Assembly (NCBI GenBank): GCA_021287165.1
Contig: JAJTAY010000022.1
Coordinates: 1-64,000 of the forward strand
Length of the DNA stretch: 64,000 bases
Source: Bacteroidia bacterium
Lineage (GTDB): Bacteria > Bacteroidota > Bacteroidia > Bacteroidales > F082
Reading direction: 5' to 3'
Shown: piece by piece, positions 18,017 to 27,847 of the stretch
Numbering within the stretch: position 1 is the stretch's first letter
How the letters are laid out: each line of letters begins with the position of its first letter
The notes under the pieces: model-generated
The model's database searches: none
Told to the model about the DNA's origin: nothing
Seen by the model: the letters and a program-made list of their open reading frames with translations, nothing else
Translations under genes and position numbers: made by a program

Positions 18017-21000
18017 TTAAAGTAGCTCACCCGAAGTGTAGCGGCGTATCATTTTATCAAGCTCTTCGGGAGTGAAAGGTTTGGCAATATACTCGTCGCA
18101 TCCGGCCTCGAAACAAGCCTGACGGTCTTCGCTTGCGGCATAGGCTGTAACGGCAACCACAGGCAGGTTGGGCCTGATGGCTTTGATGCGCCGCGTGGCT
18201 TCGAGTCCGTCCATCACAGGCATCTTAATGTCCATAAAGACGAGGTTGATTTCCGGATTAGTTTCGGCTAGTTCGAGGGCTTCTTGTCCGTTGACGGCAA
18301 AATGCAGCTCAAAGTCCTTATTCCTGAATACCCTTTTCAGGTATAAAACGTTAAGGGCTTCGTCTTCGGCAATAAGGATATTGGGCTTCGATGGCGCAAT
18401 TGTTTTTACTGAATGCCTTGAAACAACTTTAGCGTTGTCGGGGTTATGGTCAGGAATGACTACAGTGAAGGTGCTTCCCATGCCGGGTTTCGACTGCACT
18501 TCAATATTGCCGCCAAGCAGATCGACAAAGCCTTTTACGATCGTTAATCCCAATCCGCTGCCTTCAAATGTGCGGGTTGTGGAAACATCTTCCTGCATAA
18601 AGGGTTCCCAGATGCGTGGCAGCGCATCTTCCGAAATGCCTTTCCCGGTATCACTGACTTCGATGGTGATCTTGCCAGCACCAGTAACAGCTCCCAGGCT
18701 GACCTGGCCCTTGCGGGTATATTTGATGGCGTTACCAACCAGTTCCTCCATTATGCGTTTTACCATCGTTTGGTCGGTAATGACAAGCACACTTCCCGGC
18801 TCGGGTTTGATGGTCATTTTCAGGCCCTTGGTTCGGGCATCGTACTGATACTTACGATACACTTCCTGGAGCAGTTCGTCGAGACGGAAGTTCTCCTGAT
18901 GTACGTTCACATTGCCTGACATCAGTAAGGAGGCATCCATGATGTCGTTGATGGTATCGGTAAGCCTGTTCACACTCGAGTTGAGGGCGCTGATAAATTC
19001 CTGCTTATCTTCGGTGCTCAGGCTCTCGTCGGCAAGAAATTGTGCAAAGCCCACAATGCCGTTAAGGGGTGTGCGCACCTCGTGCGAAACGTTGTTGAGG
19101 AAAGCCGTTTTAAGCCTGTCGCTGGCCAGTGCTCGCTCGCGCTCAATGTCGAGTTCGCGGTTTTTCTGCATGATTTCCTCGTTTTGCTGCCTCAACTTTT
19201 CGTTGAGCATTACCAGTTGTTCATTCTGCCTCTGAAGGATGAGCTTGTTCTGGTGCAGCATGTTTTCGGTTATCTGCTTTATTTTCAGGTTTGTGAGTAG
19301 TTCGGCAAAAATGCGCAGGAGCGACAGCTCAGAGTCGGTAAACAATCGTTCGGTTTTTACGGCATCAAAACCGACATAACCAAGACAAGTGTCGCCATCC
19401 ATAAGCGGAATGGTGATGAGCGATTGGATTTTTTGGGGTTCGAGGATTTTTCGCAGGTTTTCTTCAGGATCGAGCTCAGCCACACGGGGCACATAAGTCA
19501 TTTCACCTCTTCGGTGCGATCCTACCCAGTCGGGAAGCAGGCTGTTGGGTATGATTTTAAGGTTTTCAATTTCCGGAGTTGTGCCTTCTGAGCACCATTC
19601 GTAGGTATTGGACATTGTGTCGGCTTCCCAGTCGTAATCAAAGATATATACGCGGTCAACCTCGGCGAAAAGGCCAATCTCGGCGATGGCGTGGTTGATT
19701 TCCACTTCGATCTGGCTCACCGGCAAGTTGATAAAGCGGGTGGCCAGCTGAGTGAGTACCCTGAGCAGGTTGTTGTTGTGAATGATTTCTTTTTCGAGCG
19801 TTACCAGTATGGTGGTGTCACGCACTACAGAAACCACGCGGTCGTCGCCCATGGGTGACAGGCGGGCCTGCATATGGCGCATCGAGTTTTCCACAGCAAA
19901 ATCAAACTGCACTTCAACAGTTTCCTGTTTCTGCAAACATTGTCTTATAGCAAGCAATATGTCGCGTGCAGTTTCTGGTTCGAAAACTTCATCAAGCTGC
20001 TGGCCATTTTTTGGCTGAAAACGAATATTCGGGTATAGTTTGCGATTAATGAAACTGTCGAGATAGCGGCCTTCGCGGTCATGAATAAAAATCATGTCGG
20101 GCATGGAGGCAAGAATGGCCTTAAGCCTCTCGCTGGTTTCGAAAAGCAAATGCTGGGCTTCTTTTTGCTCGGTAATGTCAATTAGTACGCCCAAGGTTCC
20201 CAGCAATTCTCTTTCAGGCGAAAACAGGGGCGAGGCCGATATGGAAAAGTGCCTCATGCTGCCATCGTTATGCCTCATGCTGGCTTCGTAGCGGTCGATA
20301 TTGCCATATTGACGCTCTATGGTTTTTTGCTTAAAGTTTTCAAAGGTTTCGGCCGAAGCGAAGTCCGACATCGATTTTCCAGTAAGTTCATTTCTGGTGT
20401 ATCCCAACATCTCGGCCAGGGTATCGTTGGCAAACACCACGCGCTCTTCGAGGTCGAAAATACCGATTCCGGCGTTCGCATTTTCGGCTACGGCCCTGTA
20501 GCGCGATTCGCTTTCGAATAGTGCCTGCATGGCTTTGTTGTGGGCCGTTGTGTCAACAAAGGTCAGTTGAAGTAGATCGCGGCCTACCATCGAAATATTG
20601 AAAGCGTAAACCCTTGCGTCCCAAATCTCGCTGCCATTGCGTTTAAAATGACATTCTACCGAAGTGGTCTGCTTGTCAAGAAGCATCTGCAGTTTGCCTT
20701 GCTGTTCTTCGAGGAGCGATGGGTTGTCGGGCAACAGTTCCCGGATATTTTTCCCTTCAAGCGAGTCCCTTTTCTCGACACCAAATGCACTCAGTGCTGC
20801 ATTGTTGAGATCGTAGATGTTGAGTTGAGGCAATTCAACGACGAGTACCGGAACCGGTGAGTCGTAAAACAGGGTTCGTATGTAGGCCTCGCTTTCCACC
20901 AGGGCAAGCTCGGCCATGCGCTGATCGGTGATATCGGAGTACCATGCTCCGATGAGGTATTGATGGTCGAATTCGATGGGAAACAGCACGGTGGAGACCA

Positions 21001-22036
21001 GTCGCTTGGTATTGTCGGGACGCAGAATCTCCTGCTCGGCCGTTTGGCCAAGCCAATGAAGGTCTTCTTTGGTAAGCAGCCGTTTGATGCGGTCGTGGAG
21101 CTGTTCGAATGCCCCGGGCAATTGCTGTTGTTCAGGCGTGCTCAGGCCAAACATCACCTGTGCAATCGCCTTACCCATCACCTCTGTTTTACTGAGGCCT
21201 GTAATTGTTTCCATGCTGCTGTTCCAGTGCACCACACTGCCTGTGCGATCGGCCACCACCAGACCGTCGCGGCCCTGTTCGGCCACGGTGCGGAACAAAG
21301 CCTCGCTTTCAGCCAGCGCAAGGGCGTCTTTTCTGGTCTGGGTGATGTCGCGTGCCATCACTACGTAGCGAAGGGTTTCGCCGATGTTCGTGCAACGCAC
21401 GGATATTTCCCACCAGCGTTCCTCGCCGTTTTGCTCCAGCCAGTATTGAGCACCGCTTGTATAACCTTTGTCTCTGGCCTCAGAAAGGGCGCGTTGAATC
21501 GTTTGATGCGTGTGCTCGGGCAGGCTTTGCGTAAACGGCTTCCCAAGAAACGACAGACTTGGGTCGAGCAGTAGATCATGATCGAGGGTATGAAACTCAA
21601 TAATACGCAGCTGCTCGTCAAGCAAAAACATCAGATCAGGAATCATATCGAGGATAGCGTCCTGACGTTTGCGCTCGTAGTCGAGGCGCAGCTCACAGCT
21701 TTCAACATCGCATTCCTGATAATAATTCAGATTCTTTCCGTTGAAGGTTATTTCTTTACGGAGCAATCGGAAATGCCTGTAGGTTTTGTCGGAAACATGC
21801 AACATCATTAAATGAAGCTCCCCGGTAAGTGAGGTTCCATTGTTGCAGTTACAATGGCCGAGCATTTCGTCGCTGATAACGTATTGTTTGAACATAGCGC
21901 CCGTTTCGCCATCGGCTATGCCAAGTTGTTTTCGTGCTATCGCGTTGGCATAAACCACCCTGTCCTCATCAAGTACAAGGACAAACTTTTCGAGCTGTTC
22001 GAGAACGACTTCAATCAGGCTGAAATCCGGGCTCAT
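18017..22036 (-). CDS. Large multi-PAS/GAF hybrid histidine kinase
   Basis: This 1339-residue protein, with no obvious membrane segment, carries about six PAS-like domains in its first 750 residues. A GAF domain follows (about 755-905; VDRVYIFDYDWEADT, NTYEWCSEGTTPEI), then a coiled coil, HisKA with His985 (VSHEVRTPLN), an ATPase domain and a C-terminal receiver with Asp1269 (LVFMDIKMPV). The first PAS holds a cysteine cluster, C62-x-C64 and C109-x4-C114, that could bind metal or an iron-sulfur centre (inference). It is the first gene of a three-kinase operon; a TAnnTTTG box and an inverted repeat lie upstream. The signal it senses is unknown. Confidence 0.92.
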   Translation of the reverse strand: MSPDFSLIEVVLEQLEKFVLVLDEDRVVYANAIARKQLGIADGETGAMFKQYVISDEMLGHCNCNNGTSLTGELHLMMLHVSDKTYRHFRLLRKEITFNGKNLNYYQECDVESCELRLDYERKRQDAILDMIPDLMFLLDEQLRIIEFHTLDHDLLLDPSLSFLGKPFTQSLPEHTHQTIQRALSEARDKGYTSGAQYWLEQNGEERWWEISVRCTNIGETLRYVVMARDITQTRKDALALAESEALFRTVAEQGRDGLVVADRTGSVVHWNSSMETITGLSKTEVMGKAIAQVMFGLSTPEQQQLPGAFEQLHDRIKRLLTKEDLHWLGQTAEQEILRPDNTKRLVSTVLFPIEFDHQYLIGAWYSDITDQRMAELALVESEAYIRTLFYDSPVPVLVVELPQLNIYDLNNAALSAFGVEKRDSLEGKNIRELLPDNPSLLEEQQGKLQMLLDKQTTSVECHFKRNGSEIWDARVYAFNISMVGRDLLQLTFVDTTAHNKAMQALFESESRYRAVAENANAGIGIFDLEERVVFANDTLAEMLGYTRNELTGKSMSDFASAETFENFKQKTIERQYGNIDRYEASMRHNDGSMRHFSISASPLFSPERELLGTLGVLIDITEQKEAQHLLFETSERLKAILASMPDMIFIHDREGRYLDSFINRKLYPNIRFQPKNGQQLDEVFEPETARDILLAIRQCLQKQETVEVQFDFAVENSMRHMQARLSPMGDDRVVSVVRDTTILVTLEKEIIHNNNLLRVLTQLATRFINLPVSQIEVEINHAIAEIGLFAEVDRVYIFDYDWEADTMSNTYEWCSEGTTPEIENLKIIPNSLLPDWVGSHRRGEMTYVPRVAELDPEENLRKILEPQKIQSLITIPLMDGDTCLGYVGFDAVKTERLFTDSELSLLRIFAELLTNLKIKQITENMLHQNKLILQRQNEQLVMLNEKLRQQNEEIMQKNRELDIERERALASDRLKTAFLNNVSHEVRTPLNGIVGFAQFLADESLSTEDKQEFISALNSSVNRLTDTINDIMDASLLMSGNVNVHQENFRLDELLQEVYRKYQYDARTKGLKMTIKPEPGSVLVITDQTMVKRIMEELVGNAIKYTRKGQVSLGAVTGAGKITIEVSDTGKGISEDALPRIWEPFMQEDVSTTRTFEGSGLGLTIVKGFVDLLGGNIEVQSKPGMGSTFTVVIPDHNPDNAKVVSRHSVKTIAPSKPNILIAEDEALNVLYLKRVFRNKDFELHFAVNGQEALELAETNPEINLVFMDIKMPVMDGLEATRRIKAIRPNLPVVAVTAYAASEDRQACFEAGCDEYIAKPFTPEELDKMIRRYTSGELL

Positions 22037-22141
22037 TCAATCGTCAGATTTGGTTGTTCCGGAGGCCTGATCAGCCTGTCTTGTCTGCTTTTCATGCCTG
22101 AGAAACTAAACTGTAAAAATTCAACTGGTGGCGTAAATGTA

Positions 22142-22149
22142 CAAAAATA
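22142..22149 (-). promoter_or_regulatory. -7 box (TATTTTTG) for the kinase operon
   Basis: Exact TAnnTTTG match about 105 bases upstream of the ATG of the large kinase. The inverted repeat at 22164-22188 lies 14 bases further upstream, over the expected -33 position. Confidence 0.5.
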
Positions 22150-22163
22150 ACAGAAGCGAGGCA

Positions 22164-22188
22164 ACATTTTTGCTCGCGACAAAAATGT
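22164..22188. repeat. Inverted repeat between efflux operon end and kinase promoter
   Basis: Perfect nine-base arms (ACATTTTTG / CAAAAATGT) around a seven-base loop (CTCGCGA). It starts nine bases after the outer-membrane factor stop codon, so it may end the efflux transcript, although no T-tail follows. It also covers the -33 region of the kinase promoter, so an operator role is equally possible. Confidence 0.6.
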
Positions 22189-22196
22189 GGTCGTGC

Positions 22197-23507
22197 TTAT
22201 TGAGCGCCAAAACGCAATAAGCCGGTCATTTGTCTTATACCGGTTTCCAGCAGGCCGGCTTCCTGCAGGCTTTGCAGCAGGCGCACGCTTGCATTGAGAT
22301 CGTTTCGCTGTGCCTCGCGGTATTCAAGTCCCGAGAGGTCGCCAATGCTGTAGCGTTGTGATGCAAGTTTCAGGTTTTCGGCGGCCGCCAGGGCGTTTTG
22401 TTTTTCGAGTTCGATCTGGCTGAGCTTGTTGCGGTATTGATGAATCATAGCCATAAGGTTGGCTTTCAGCTCGTTTTCGAGCGAAGCGATGCGCAAACTG
22501 CTATTCTCTGCAAGTATTTTGTAATTATTGAGCTCGCGTCGCGTGTTTAGCCCGTTAAAGATGCTCCAGCTGGCTGCCAGACCATAGGTGAAGCCCGAGG
22601 AATTATTGCTGATGAGAAATCCGGCCTCGCTTTGCTGATTAAGGTAGCTGTACGATATAGTGGCAGCAAGCTCCGGATAGTAACGTGAACGTAATTCCTT
22701 TATTGACAGAAGGGCAATTTGTTCGTCCTGACGTGCCAGCGAGAGCATGGTATTGTATTCGAGCAGTCTCTGCGACAACACTGCCTCATCGGGCAATGAA
22801 CTTTCTGGTATGGTGTCGCTCACCCGGAATTCAGTCTCCGGCTCGCGCCCAAGGGTATGATTGAACTGCATTCGCGCCCTCACAATCTGATTTCTGATTT
22901 CGTAAAGAGCACTGCTGTCGTTGTTCCTGTCGACCTGTGCCTGCAAAAATTCAAGCCTCGATCCGCTACCGCTGCGCAGCCGCGTATCGGCAAGGCGAAC
23001 GCGTTCGCCACTCAGTTGCAGGCTTCGCTCCTGAAAAGCCCGGCGTTTTTCCAGTAAAACCAGGCCATAATATTGGTTGTAGATGGATTGAATGGTCTGC
23101 TCAACCGCCAACAGCTCCTGCATTTCTGCTTTTTTTTCGAGCGATTTAAGCTGGCCGTAGCGGCGAAACATGCGAAAACCATCGAATATAGTCCAGTTGA
23201 GCTGTGCACCATAATTGAAAACCTGAGAGTGTGCGTTGTTGCGCTCGTTGACCTGTCCGGTTAAAAATTCCTGTCGGCTGTCGTTTACACTGAAATTGCG
23301 GCTGCCGCTCAGGTTGACACGTGGCAACATGCCGGCATTGCCGATAGTCGTGTTGTTTTCGGCTATGGCTTTGTCGTTGCGCACCAGCAGGATGCCAAAA
23401 TTGTTTTCAAGACCGATCCGAAGCGCTTCTTCAGGGGTAAGCAGGTTTTGCGAAGCTGCCGAAAACCATAATACCGGCAAAATGATGATCAGAAAATACC
23501 GTTTCAT
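22197..23507 (-). CDS. TolC-family outer-membrane efflux protein
   Basis: The 436-residue protein has a signal peptide (FLIIILPVLWFSAASQ) and two related halves of long amphipathic helices plus beta strands, the TolC/OMF pattern (LTPEEALRIGLENNFGIL at the start; AAENLKLASQRYSIGDLSGLE in the second half). It forms the outer-membrane duct of the tripartite pump encoded by the two preceding genes. Its ATG overlaps the stop of the RND permease gene by four bases. No lipobox cysteine is seen. Confidence 0.92.
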   Translation of the reverse strand: MKRYFLIIILPVLWFSAASQNLLTPEEALRIGLENNFGILLVRNDKAIAENNTTIGNAGMLPRVNLSGSRNFSVNDSRQEFLTGQVNERNNAHSQVFNYGAQLNWTIFDGFRMFRRYGQLKSLEKKAEMQELLAVEQTIQSIYNQYYGLVLLEKRRAFQERSLQLSGERVRLADTRLRSGSGSRLEFLQAQVDRNNDSSALYEIRNQIVRARMQFNHTLGREPETEFRVSDTIPESSLPDEAVLSQRLLEYNTMLSLARQDEQIALLSIKELRSRYYPELAATISYSYLNQQSEAGFLISNNSSGFTYGLAASWSIFNGLNTRRELNNYKILAENSSLRIASLENELKANLMAMIHQYRNKLSQIELEKQNALAAAENLKLASQRYSIGDLSGLEYREAQRNDLNASVRLLQSLQEAGLLETGIRQMTGLLRFGAQ

Positions 23508-26500
23508 AAGTCCTCCTGGGTTGCTGGTTGATTATCGGATAGTTCGGCCACATTCGAAACGGCTTTTGTTTTCTCCGAGATATAATGATACATGGCCGGA
23601 ATCACATACAGGGTGAATATGGTGGCCAGCGTAAGCCCACCAATAATGGCTATACCCATCGAAACGCGACTGCCCGATCCGGCACCAAGCGCAAGGGCAA
23701 TGGGCAATGCACCAAGGATAGTGGACAAACTGGTCATCAGAATGGGCCTGAATCGGGCCACGGCGGCATCGTGAATGGCTTCGTCGCGGCTCAATCCGGC
23801 AGCCTTGCGCTGGTTGGCAAACTCAACGATAAGAATACCGTTTTTGGTGACCAGACCAATTAGCATGATGATGCCTATCTGGCTGAAGATGTTGAGCGTA
23901 TTGCCAAACAGCCAAAGGCTGATCACTGCTCCGGCCAGCGCCAAAGGAACTGTGAACATGATGATCAACGGGTCGCGGAAACTTTCGAACTGGGCTGCCA
24001 ACACAAGATAGATGAGTACCAATGCCAGCATAAAGGCAAACACCAGACTCGAAGAGCTTTCGGCAAAATCCTTGCTCACCCCGGCCAGAGCAGTGCTGTA
24101 GCTGTCGTCGAGCAACAGCGATGCAATGCGGTCCATTTCGGCTATACCTTCACCAAGGGTTTTGCCGGGGGCTGTACTGGCCGAAACGGTAGCCGAAACA
24201 TAACGATTGTATCGGTAAAGCGCCGGAGGATTGATTTCTTCGCGCACCTCAACCAGATTGGAAAGCTGAACGAGTTCACCTAAATTATTTTTCACGTATA
24301 GGTTGTCCAGATCGGCGGGCTGCATACGAAATTGCCGGTCGAGCTGCCCTACAACCTGATACTGTTTGCCGTTCATAATAAAATAGCCGTAGCGCTGACC
24401 GCTGAGGGCTGTTGAAAGCGTTTGGGCAACATCCTGGGCCGAAACGCCCATGCTGCGGGCTTTTTCGCGGTTGATGGAAATCTGCAGCTCAGGTTTGTTG
24501 AACTTCAGGTTGAGGTCGGAAAACTGGAACACCGGACTTTGGTTTACTTCCTGCATAAAACGGGGCAGTACCGCCCTTAGCTTTTCGATGTTGCGGGCCT
24601 GTATCACATATTGCACAGGGAGCCCTCCGCGCTGTGTCGAAATACTCTGTTCCTGAGTAATAAAGCTGCGCACCTGGGTGAGTTGCGACAACTGCCTGCC
24701 CAGATGAGAGGCAATCTCCTGCTGCGAGCGCTTTCGTTGGTCGGGCTCCACCAGCCTGATGCGGGCAAAGGCCGAATTCACCGAGCTGGCTGCGCCAAAT
24801 CCGGGAGAAGTAATGGTGACCAGCGAATACAATTCAGGCACCTCACGCTGAACCACTTCGATGAGATCCTGCACATAGGTTTCCATGAATTCGAAAGTGG
24901 CACCCTCGGGCGCCGTGGCAAAGGCCATCATGCCCGAACGATCCTCCATAGGTGCCAGCTCGGATGGAATCTGGCGGCCAATGGTAAAAATCAACACTGC
25001 AGAAATGAGCAGAATGACAAAAGCCATCCACGGGCGCCGAAGGAAAACGGCCAGGCTATTCGAGTATAGGCTAATGAGCCAGTTAAAAAACGGTTCGGTT
25101 TTTTTATAAAGCCAGTTATGTTTTTCCTGCCGTCGCAGCAGGCGGGAGGATAACATGGGCGTCAGGGTTAGCGCCACAAACGAGCTGATGATCACCGATC
25201 CGGCCAACACCACCCCAAACTCCCTGAACAAGCGGCCGGTGAGTCCTTCGAGAAAGATTACGGGCAGAAACACTGTGGCCAGCGCCACGGTGGTGGCAAT
25301 GACCGCGAAAAAGATTTCGGCTGCCCCTTTGGTGGCTGCTTCCATGGGCGGCATTCCTTTTTCGATCTTGGTGTAGATGTTTTCGATCACCACAATGGCA
25401 TCGTCAACCACCAGACCAATGGCTAAAACCAGACCCAGCAGGGTAAGCACATTGATAGAAAAACCTGCTGCATACATCACGAAAAATGCCCCAATGAGCG
25501 AGATGGGAATAACCACCACGGGAATGAGCGAGGTGCGCCAGTCACGTAGGAAGAAGAATATGACCAGCACAACCAGTGCAAAGGCCAGATAAATAGTCTG
25601 TTCCACCTCGTTGATGGCATCGCGGATGTAGGTGGTCGAGTCGAAACCGATGCCCAACTCAATATCATCAGGCAGGTCTTTTTTGATCACTTCGAGTCGT
25701 TTGTAAAACTCGTCGGCTATGCTGATATGGTTCGAGCCGGGTTGCGGAATGAGCACATTGCCCACCATGGGCACACCGTCGCGTCGCAAAATGGTACGTT
25801 CGTTGAGTGGTCCGAGTTCGGCACGGCCCACATCGCGCAGGCGGATAATGCCGGCTTCGGATTCACGAATGATAAGGTTGTTAAACTGTTCGGGTGTTTC
25901 CAGCCGGCTTAGTGTGCGCACCGTAAGCTCCACTTCGGTTCCCTCGATGCGTCCGCTGGGTAGCTCAAGGTTTTCGCGGGCCAGGGCGTTGCGCACATCG
26001 ATCGGGCTCAGCCCGTAGGCTGCCAGTCGCGAAGGATCTAGCCAAAGCCTCATACTGTATTGCTTGGCACCCCAGATGTTGATGGCACTCACCCCGGGTA
26101 TGGTCTGCAAAGCCTCTTTAAAGGTGCGTTCGGCTATTTCGGTGAGTTCCAGCAGCGAGCGCTGTTCGCTCTTTATGTTCAAAAAAACTATGGGTGTGGC
26201 ATCGGCATCGGCTTTGGCTACGATTGGCGGGTCGGTGTCGGGCGGCAAAAAACCCAGTGCACGCGAAACGCGGTCGCGAACGTCGTTGGCGGCTTTTTCC
26301 AGATCGACCGAAAGGTCGAATTCCACGGTGATGGTGCTGCGGCCGTCGCGGCTCACCGAGCTGATGGTGCGTATGCCGTCGATGCCGTTGATCGATTCTT
26401 CGAGGGGCTCGGTAATCTGCGATTCTATTACATCGGCATTGGCGCCCACGTAGGAAGTGGAAACCGTGATTACAGGAGGATCAACCGAGGGATATTCGCG

Positions 26501-26602
26501 CACGCCCAGACTCAACATACCAATGACCCCAAAAAGGATGATCATGATCGACATCACAGAGGCCAGTACGGGGCGGCGTATACTGACTGACGATAAACTC
26601 AT
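23504..26602 (-). CDS. RND-family efflux permease (HAE1/AcrB type)
   Basis: Proton-driven inner-membrane transporter of 1032 residues. The two-fold repeat of one TM helix, a large periplasmic loop and five TM helices is visible. The proton-relay aspartate pair of TM4 is present (GLVVDDAIVVIEN), as is the matching segment in the second half (GLVTKNGILIVEFANQ). The family exports hydrophobic compounds, antibiotics, detergents or lipids; the pair of Asp residues marks it as a drug/hydrophobe (HAE) type rather than a heavy-metal type. Substrate is unknown. It overlaps both neighbours by four bases, giving tight stoichiometric coupling. Confidence 0.95.
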   Translation of the reverse strand: MSLSSVSIRRPVLASVMSIMIILFGVIGMLSLGVREYPSVDPPVITVSTSYVGANADVIESQITEPLEESINGIDGIRTISSVSRDGRSTITVEFDLSVDLEKAANDVRDRVSRALGFLPPDTDPPIVAKADADATPIVFLNIKSEQRSLLELTEIAERTFKEALQTIPGVSAINIWGAKQYSMRLWLDPSRLAAYGLSPIDVRNALARENLELPSGRIEGTEVELTVRTLSRLETPEQFNNLIIRESEAGIIRLRDVGRAELGPLNERTILRRDGVPMVGNVLIPQPGSNHISIADEFYKRLEVIKKDLPDDIELGIGFDSTTYIRDAINEVEQTIYLAFALVVLVIFFFLRDWRTSLIPVVVIPISLIGAFFVMYAAGFSINVLTLLGLVLAIGLVVDDAIVVIENIYTKIEKGMPPMEAATKGAAEIFFAVIATTVALATVFLPVIFLEGLTGRLFREFGVVLAGSVIISSFVALTLTPMLSSRLLRRQEKHNWLYKKTEPFFNWLISLYSNSLAVFLRRPWMAFVILLISAVLIFTIGRQIPSELAPMEDRSGMMAFATAPEGATFEFMETYVQDLIEVVQREVPELYSLVTITSPGFGAASSVNSAFARIRLVEPDQRKRSQQEIASHLGRQLSQLTQVRSFITQEQSISTQRGGLPVQYVIQARNIEKLRAVLPRFMQEVNQSPVFQFSDLNLKFNKPELQISINREKARSMGVSAQDVAQTLSTALSGQRYGYFIMNGKQYQVVGQLDRQFRMQPADLDNLYVKNNLGELVQLSNLVEVREEINPPALYRYNRYVSATVSASTAPGKTLGEGIAEMDRIASLLLDDSYSTALAGVSKDFAESSSSLVFAFMLALVLIYLVLAAQFESFRDPLIIMFTVPLALAGAVISLWLFGNTLNIFSQIGIIMLIGLVTKNGILIVEFANQRKAAGLSRDEAIHDAAVARFRPILMTSLSTILGALPIALALGAGSGSRVSMGIAIIGGLTLATIFTLYVIPAMYHYISEKTKAVSNVAELSDNQPATQEDL

Positions 26603-27681
26603 GGTGTTTCAACGTTTTTTAGTTGAACGCCCATTCCAGGTCTGAGTTGCAACAGCCCGGAGGTAATCACTGTGTCGCCGGCCGACAAACCCGTCATTAC
26701 CTGAACCATGGTTGCGGTGCGCAATCCGGGGGTGATGATGGCCGGCTCGGCTTTGCCGCCACGATACACAAACACTTTGCTGGTGCCCATTTCGGGGATG
26801 ATTGATCTGGCGGGTATCTGAAGCGCTTCCACCAGGCCGTTCGCTGAAAGCTCCACCCTTGCAAACATTCCCGGTACTACTTCACCGTCACGGTTGGCAA
26901 AGACTGCTCTGGCCATAAGCGAGCGACTGCGCTGGTCCACCATAGCTTCGGTGGCCTCCACGCGGGCTTCGAAATGCTTTTCGTTGCCCTCAATACTGAA
27001 ATGTACCGGAGTACCTTTTCTGATATACTGCACATAGCGCTCCGGCACGCTGAAGTCGATCTTCACAGGTTTGGTCTTTACAATTCTGACGATTTTCGTG
27101 CCCGGCGAAACATATGCGCCTTCACTAAGATAACGCAGTCCGGCCAATCCGTCGAATGGTGCCTTTACCGTTGTTTTTTCCAGCTGGGCTTGCAGCAATG
27201 CAGCTTCGGCGCGCAGGCTGTTGAGCTCGGTGAGGGTCTGGTCGTAGGTTTGCTGGCTGATGCCTTCGCTCTCAAGCAAAACCTTTTGTCTTCGCTCGCG
27301 CTCCTGAGCCAGTGCCAGCTGATGACGATTGCGTTCCTGCTGCGCCTGCAAATCAGCATTGTTGAGCGTAACGAGCAGATCGCCCTTGCGCACGGCCTGA
27401 CCTTCGGTGAAATGAATTTTCACTATCCTTCCCGAAACCTCCGATGACATTTCTACCATTTCGTCGGGAAGCACGGTGCCTGTTGCAACGACAAGGTCGT
27501 TTACTGGCATTACCCCTGCCACAAAAGCTGTTACAGGTAGAATGGCTGTCCGCTGTTGGGCGCCAGCTGCAGGGCCCTGATTTTCATTGCGGCCTTTTTT
27601 AAACATTACAAGCCATACCACCAGGGCTATAAGAATCAATAGGGCAAAAACGCGTATAAGCACTTTTTTATTCATCAGCAT
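26599..27681 (-). CDS. RND efflux periplasmic adaptor (membrane fusion protein)
   Basis: The 360-residue protein has one N-terminal membrane segment (FALLILIALVVWLVMF), then a lipoyl/barrel-sandwich half (SGRIVKIHFTEGQAVRKGD), a helical hairpin (about 105-165), the second lipoyl half (TVKAPFDGLAGL), a beta-barrel domain and the membrane-proximal domain. It links the RND permease to the TolC-type duct. ATG 27675 (MNKKVL) is an alternative start. It is the first gene of the operon and has the best promoter of the window directly upstream. Confidence 0.93.
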   Translation of the reverse strand: MLMNKKVLIRVFALLILIALVVWLVMFKKGRNENQGPAAGAQQRTAILPVTAFVAGVMPVNDLVVATGTVLPDEMVEMSSEVSGRIVKIHFTEGQAVRKGDLLVTLNNADLQAQQERNRHQLALAQERERRQKVLLESEGISQQTYDQTLTELNSLRAEAALLQAQLEKTTVKAPFDGLAGLRYLSEGAYVSPGTKIVRIVKTKPVKIDFSVPERYVQYIRKGTPVHFSIEGNEKHFEARVEATEAMVDQRSRSLMARAVFANRDGEVVPGMFARVELSANGLVEALQIPARSIIPEMGTSKVFVYRGGKAEPAIITPGLRTATMVQVMTGLSAGDTVITSGLLQLRPGMGVQLKNVETP

Positions 27682-27730
27682 ACCGGATTATGAGCATTGA
27701 ACAACGGGAAGAACAAAATTGTTCCGGCAC

Positions 27731-27761
27731 CAAAAGTAACACATCGATAGTACGGCACAAA
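27731..27761 (-). promoter_or_regulatory. Promoter of the RND efflux operon (TTTG-N19-TACTTTTG)
   Basis: On the minus strand TTTG (27761-27758), 19 bases, then TACTTTTG (27738-27731). This matches both elements and the spacing of the primary-sigma promoter in Bacteroidota. The -7 box ends 50 bases upstream of the adaptor ATG. I see no clear repressor palindrome in the leader. Confidence 0.75.
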
Positions 27762-27817
27762 CAACCAACAGTTAACATACAATTCCGGCAAGTTAATGGG
27801 TGCACCAAAAAGCCTGA

Positions 27818-27825
27818 TAACTTTG
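27818..27825 (+). promoter_or_regulatory. -7 box (TAACTTTG) for the exonuclease gene
   Basis: Exact TAnnTTTG match 22 bases upstream of ATG 27848. Divergent from the efflux promoter. Confidence 0.55.
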
Positions 27826-27847
27826 CGTTTCAATTCCTCCCAAACCT

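Noticed and set aside
14381..27681. Kinase cluster as direct regulator of the adjacent efflux operon
   Set aside because: The sequence shows no DNA-binding regulator and the efflux operon has an ordinary promoter without kinase-linked sites; proximity alone is not evidence.
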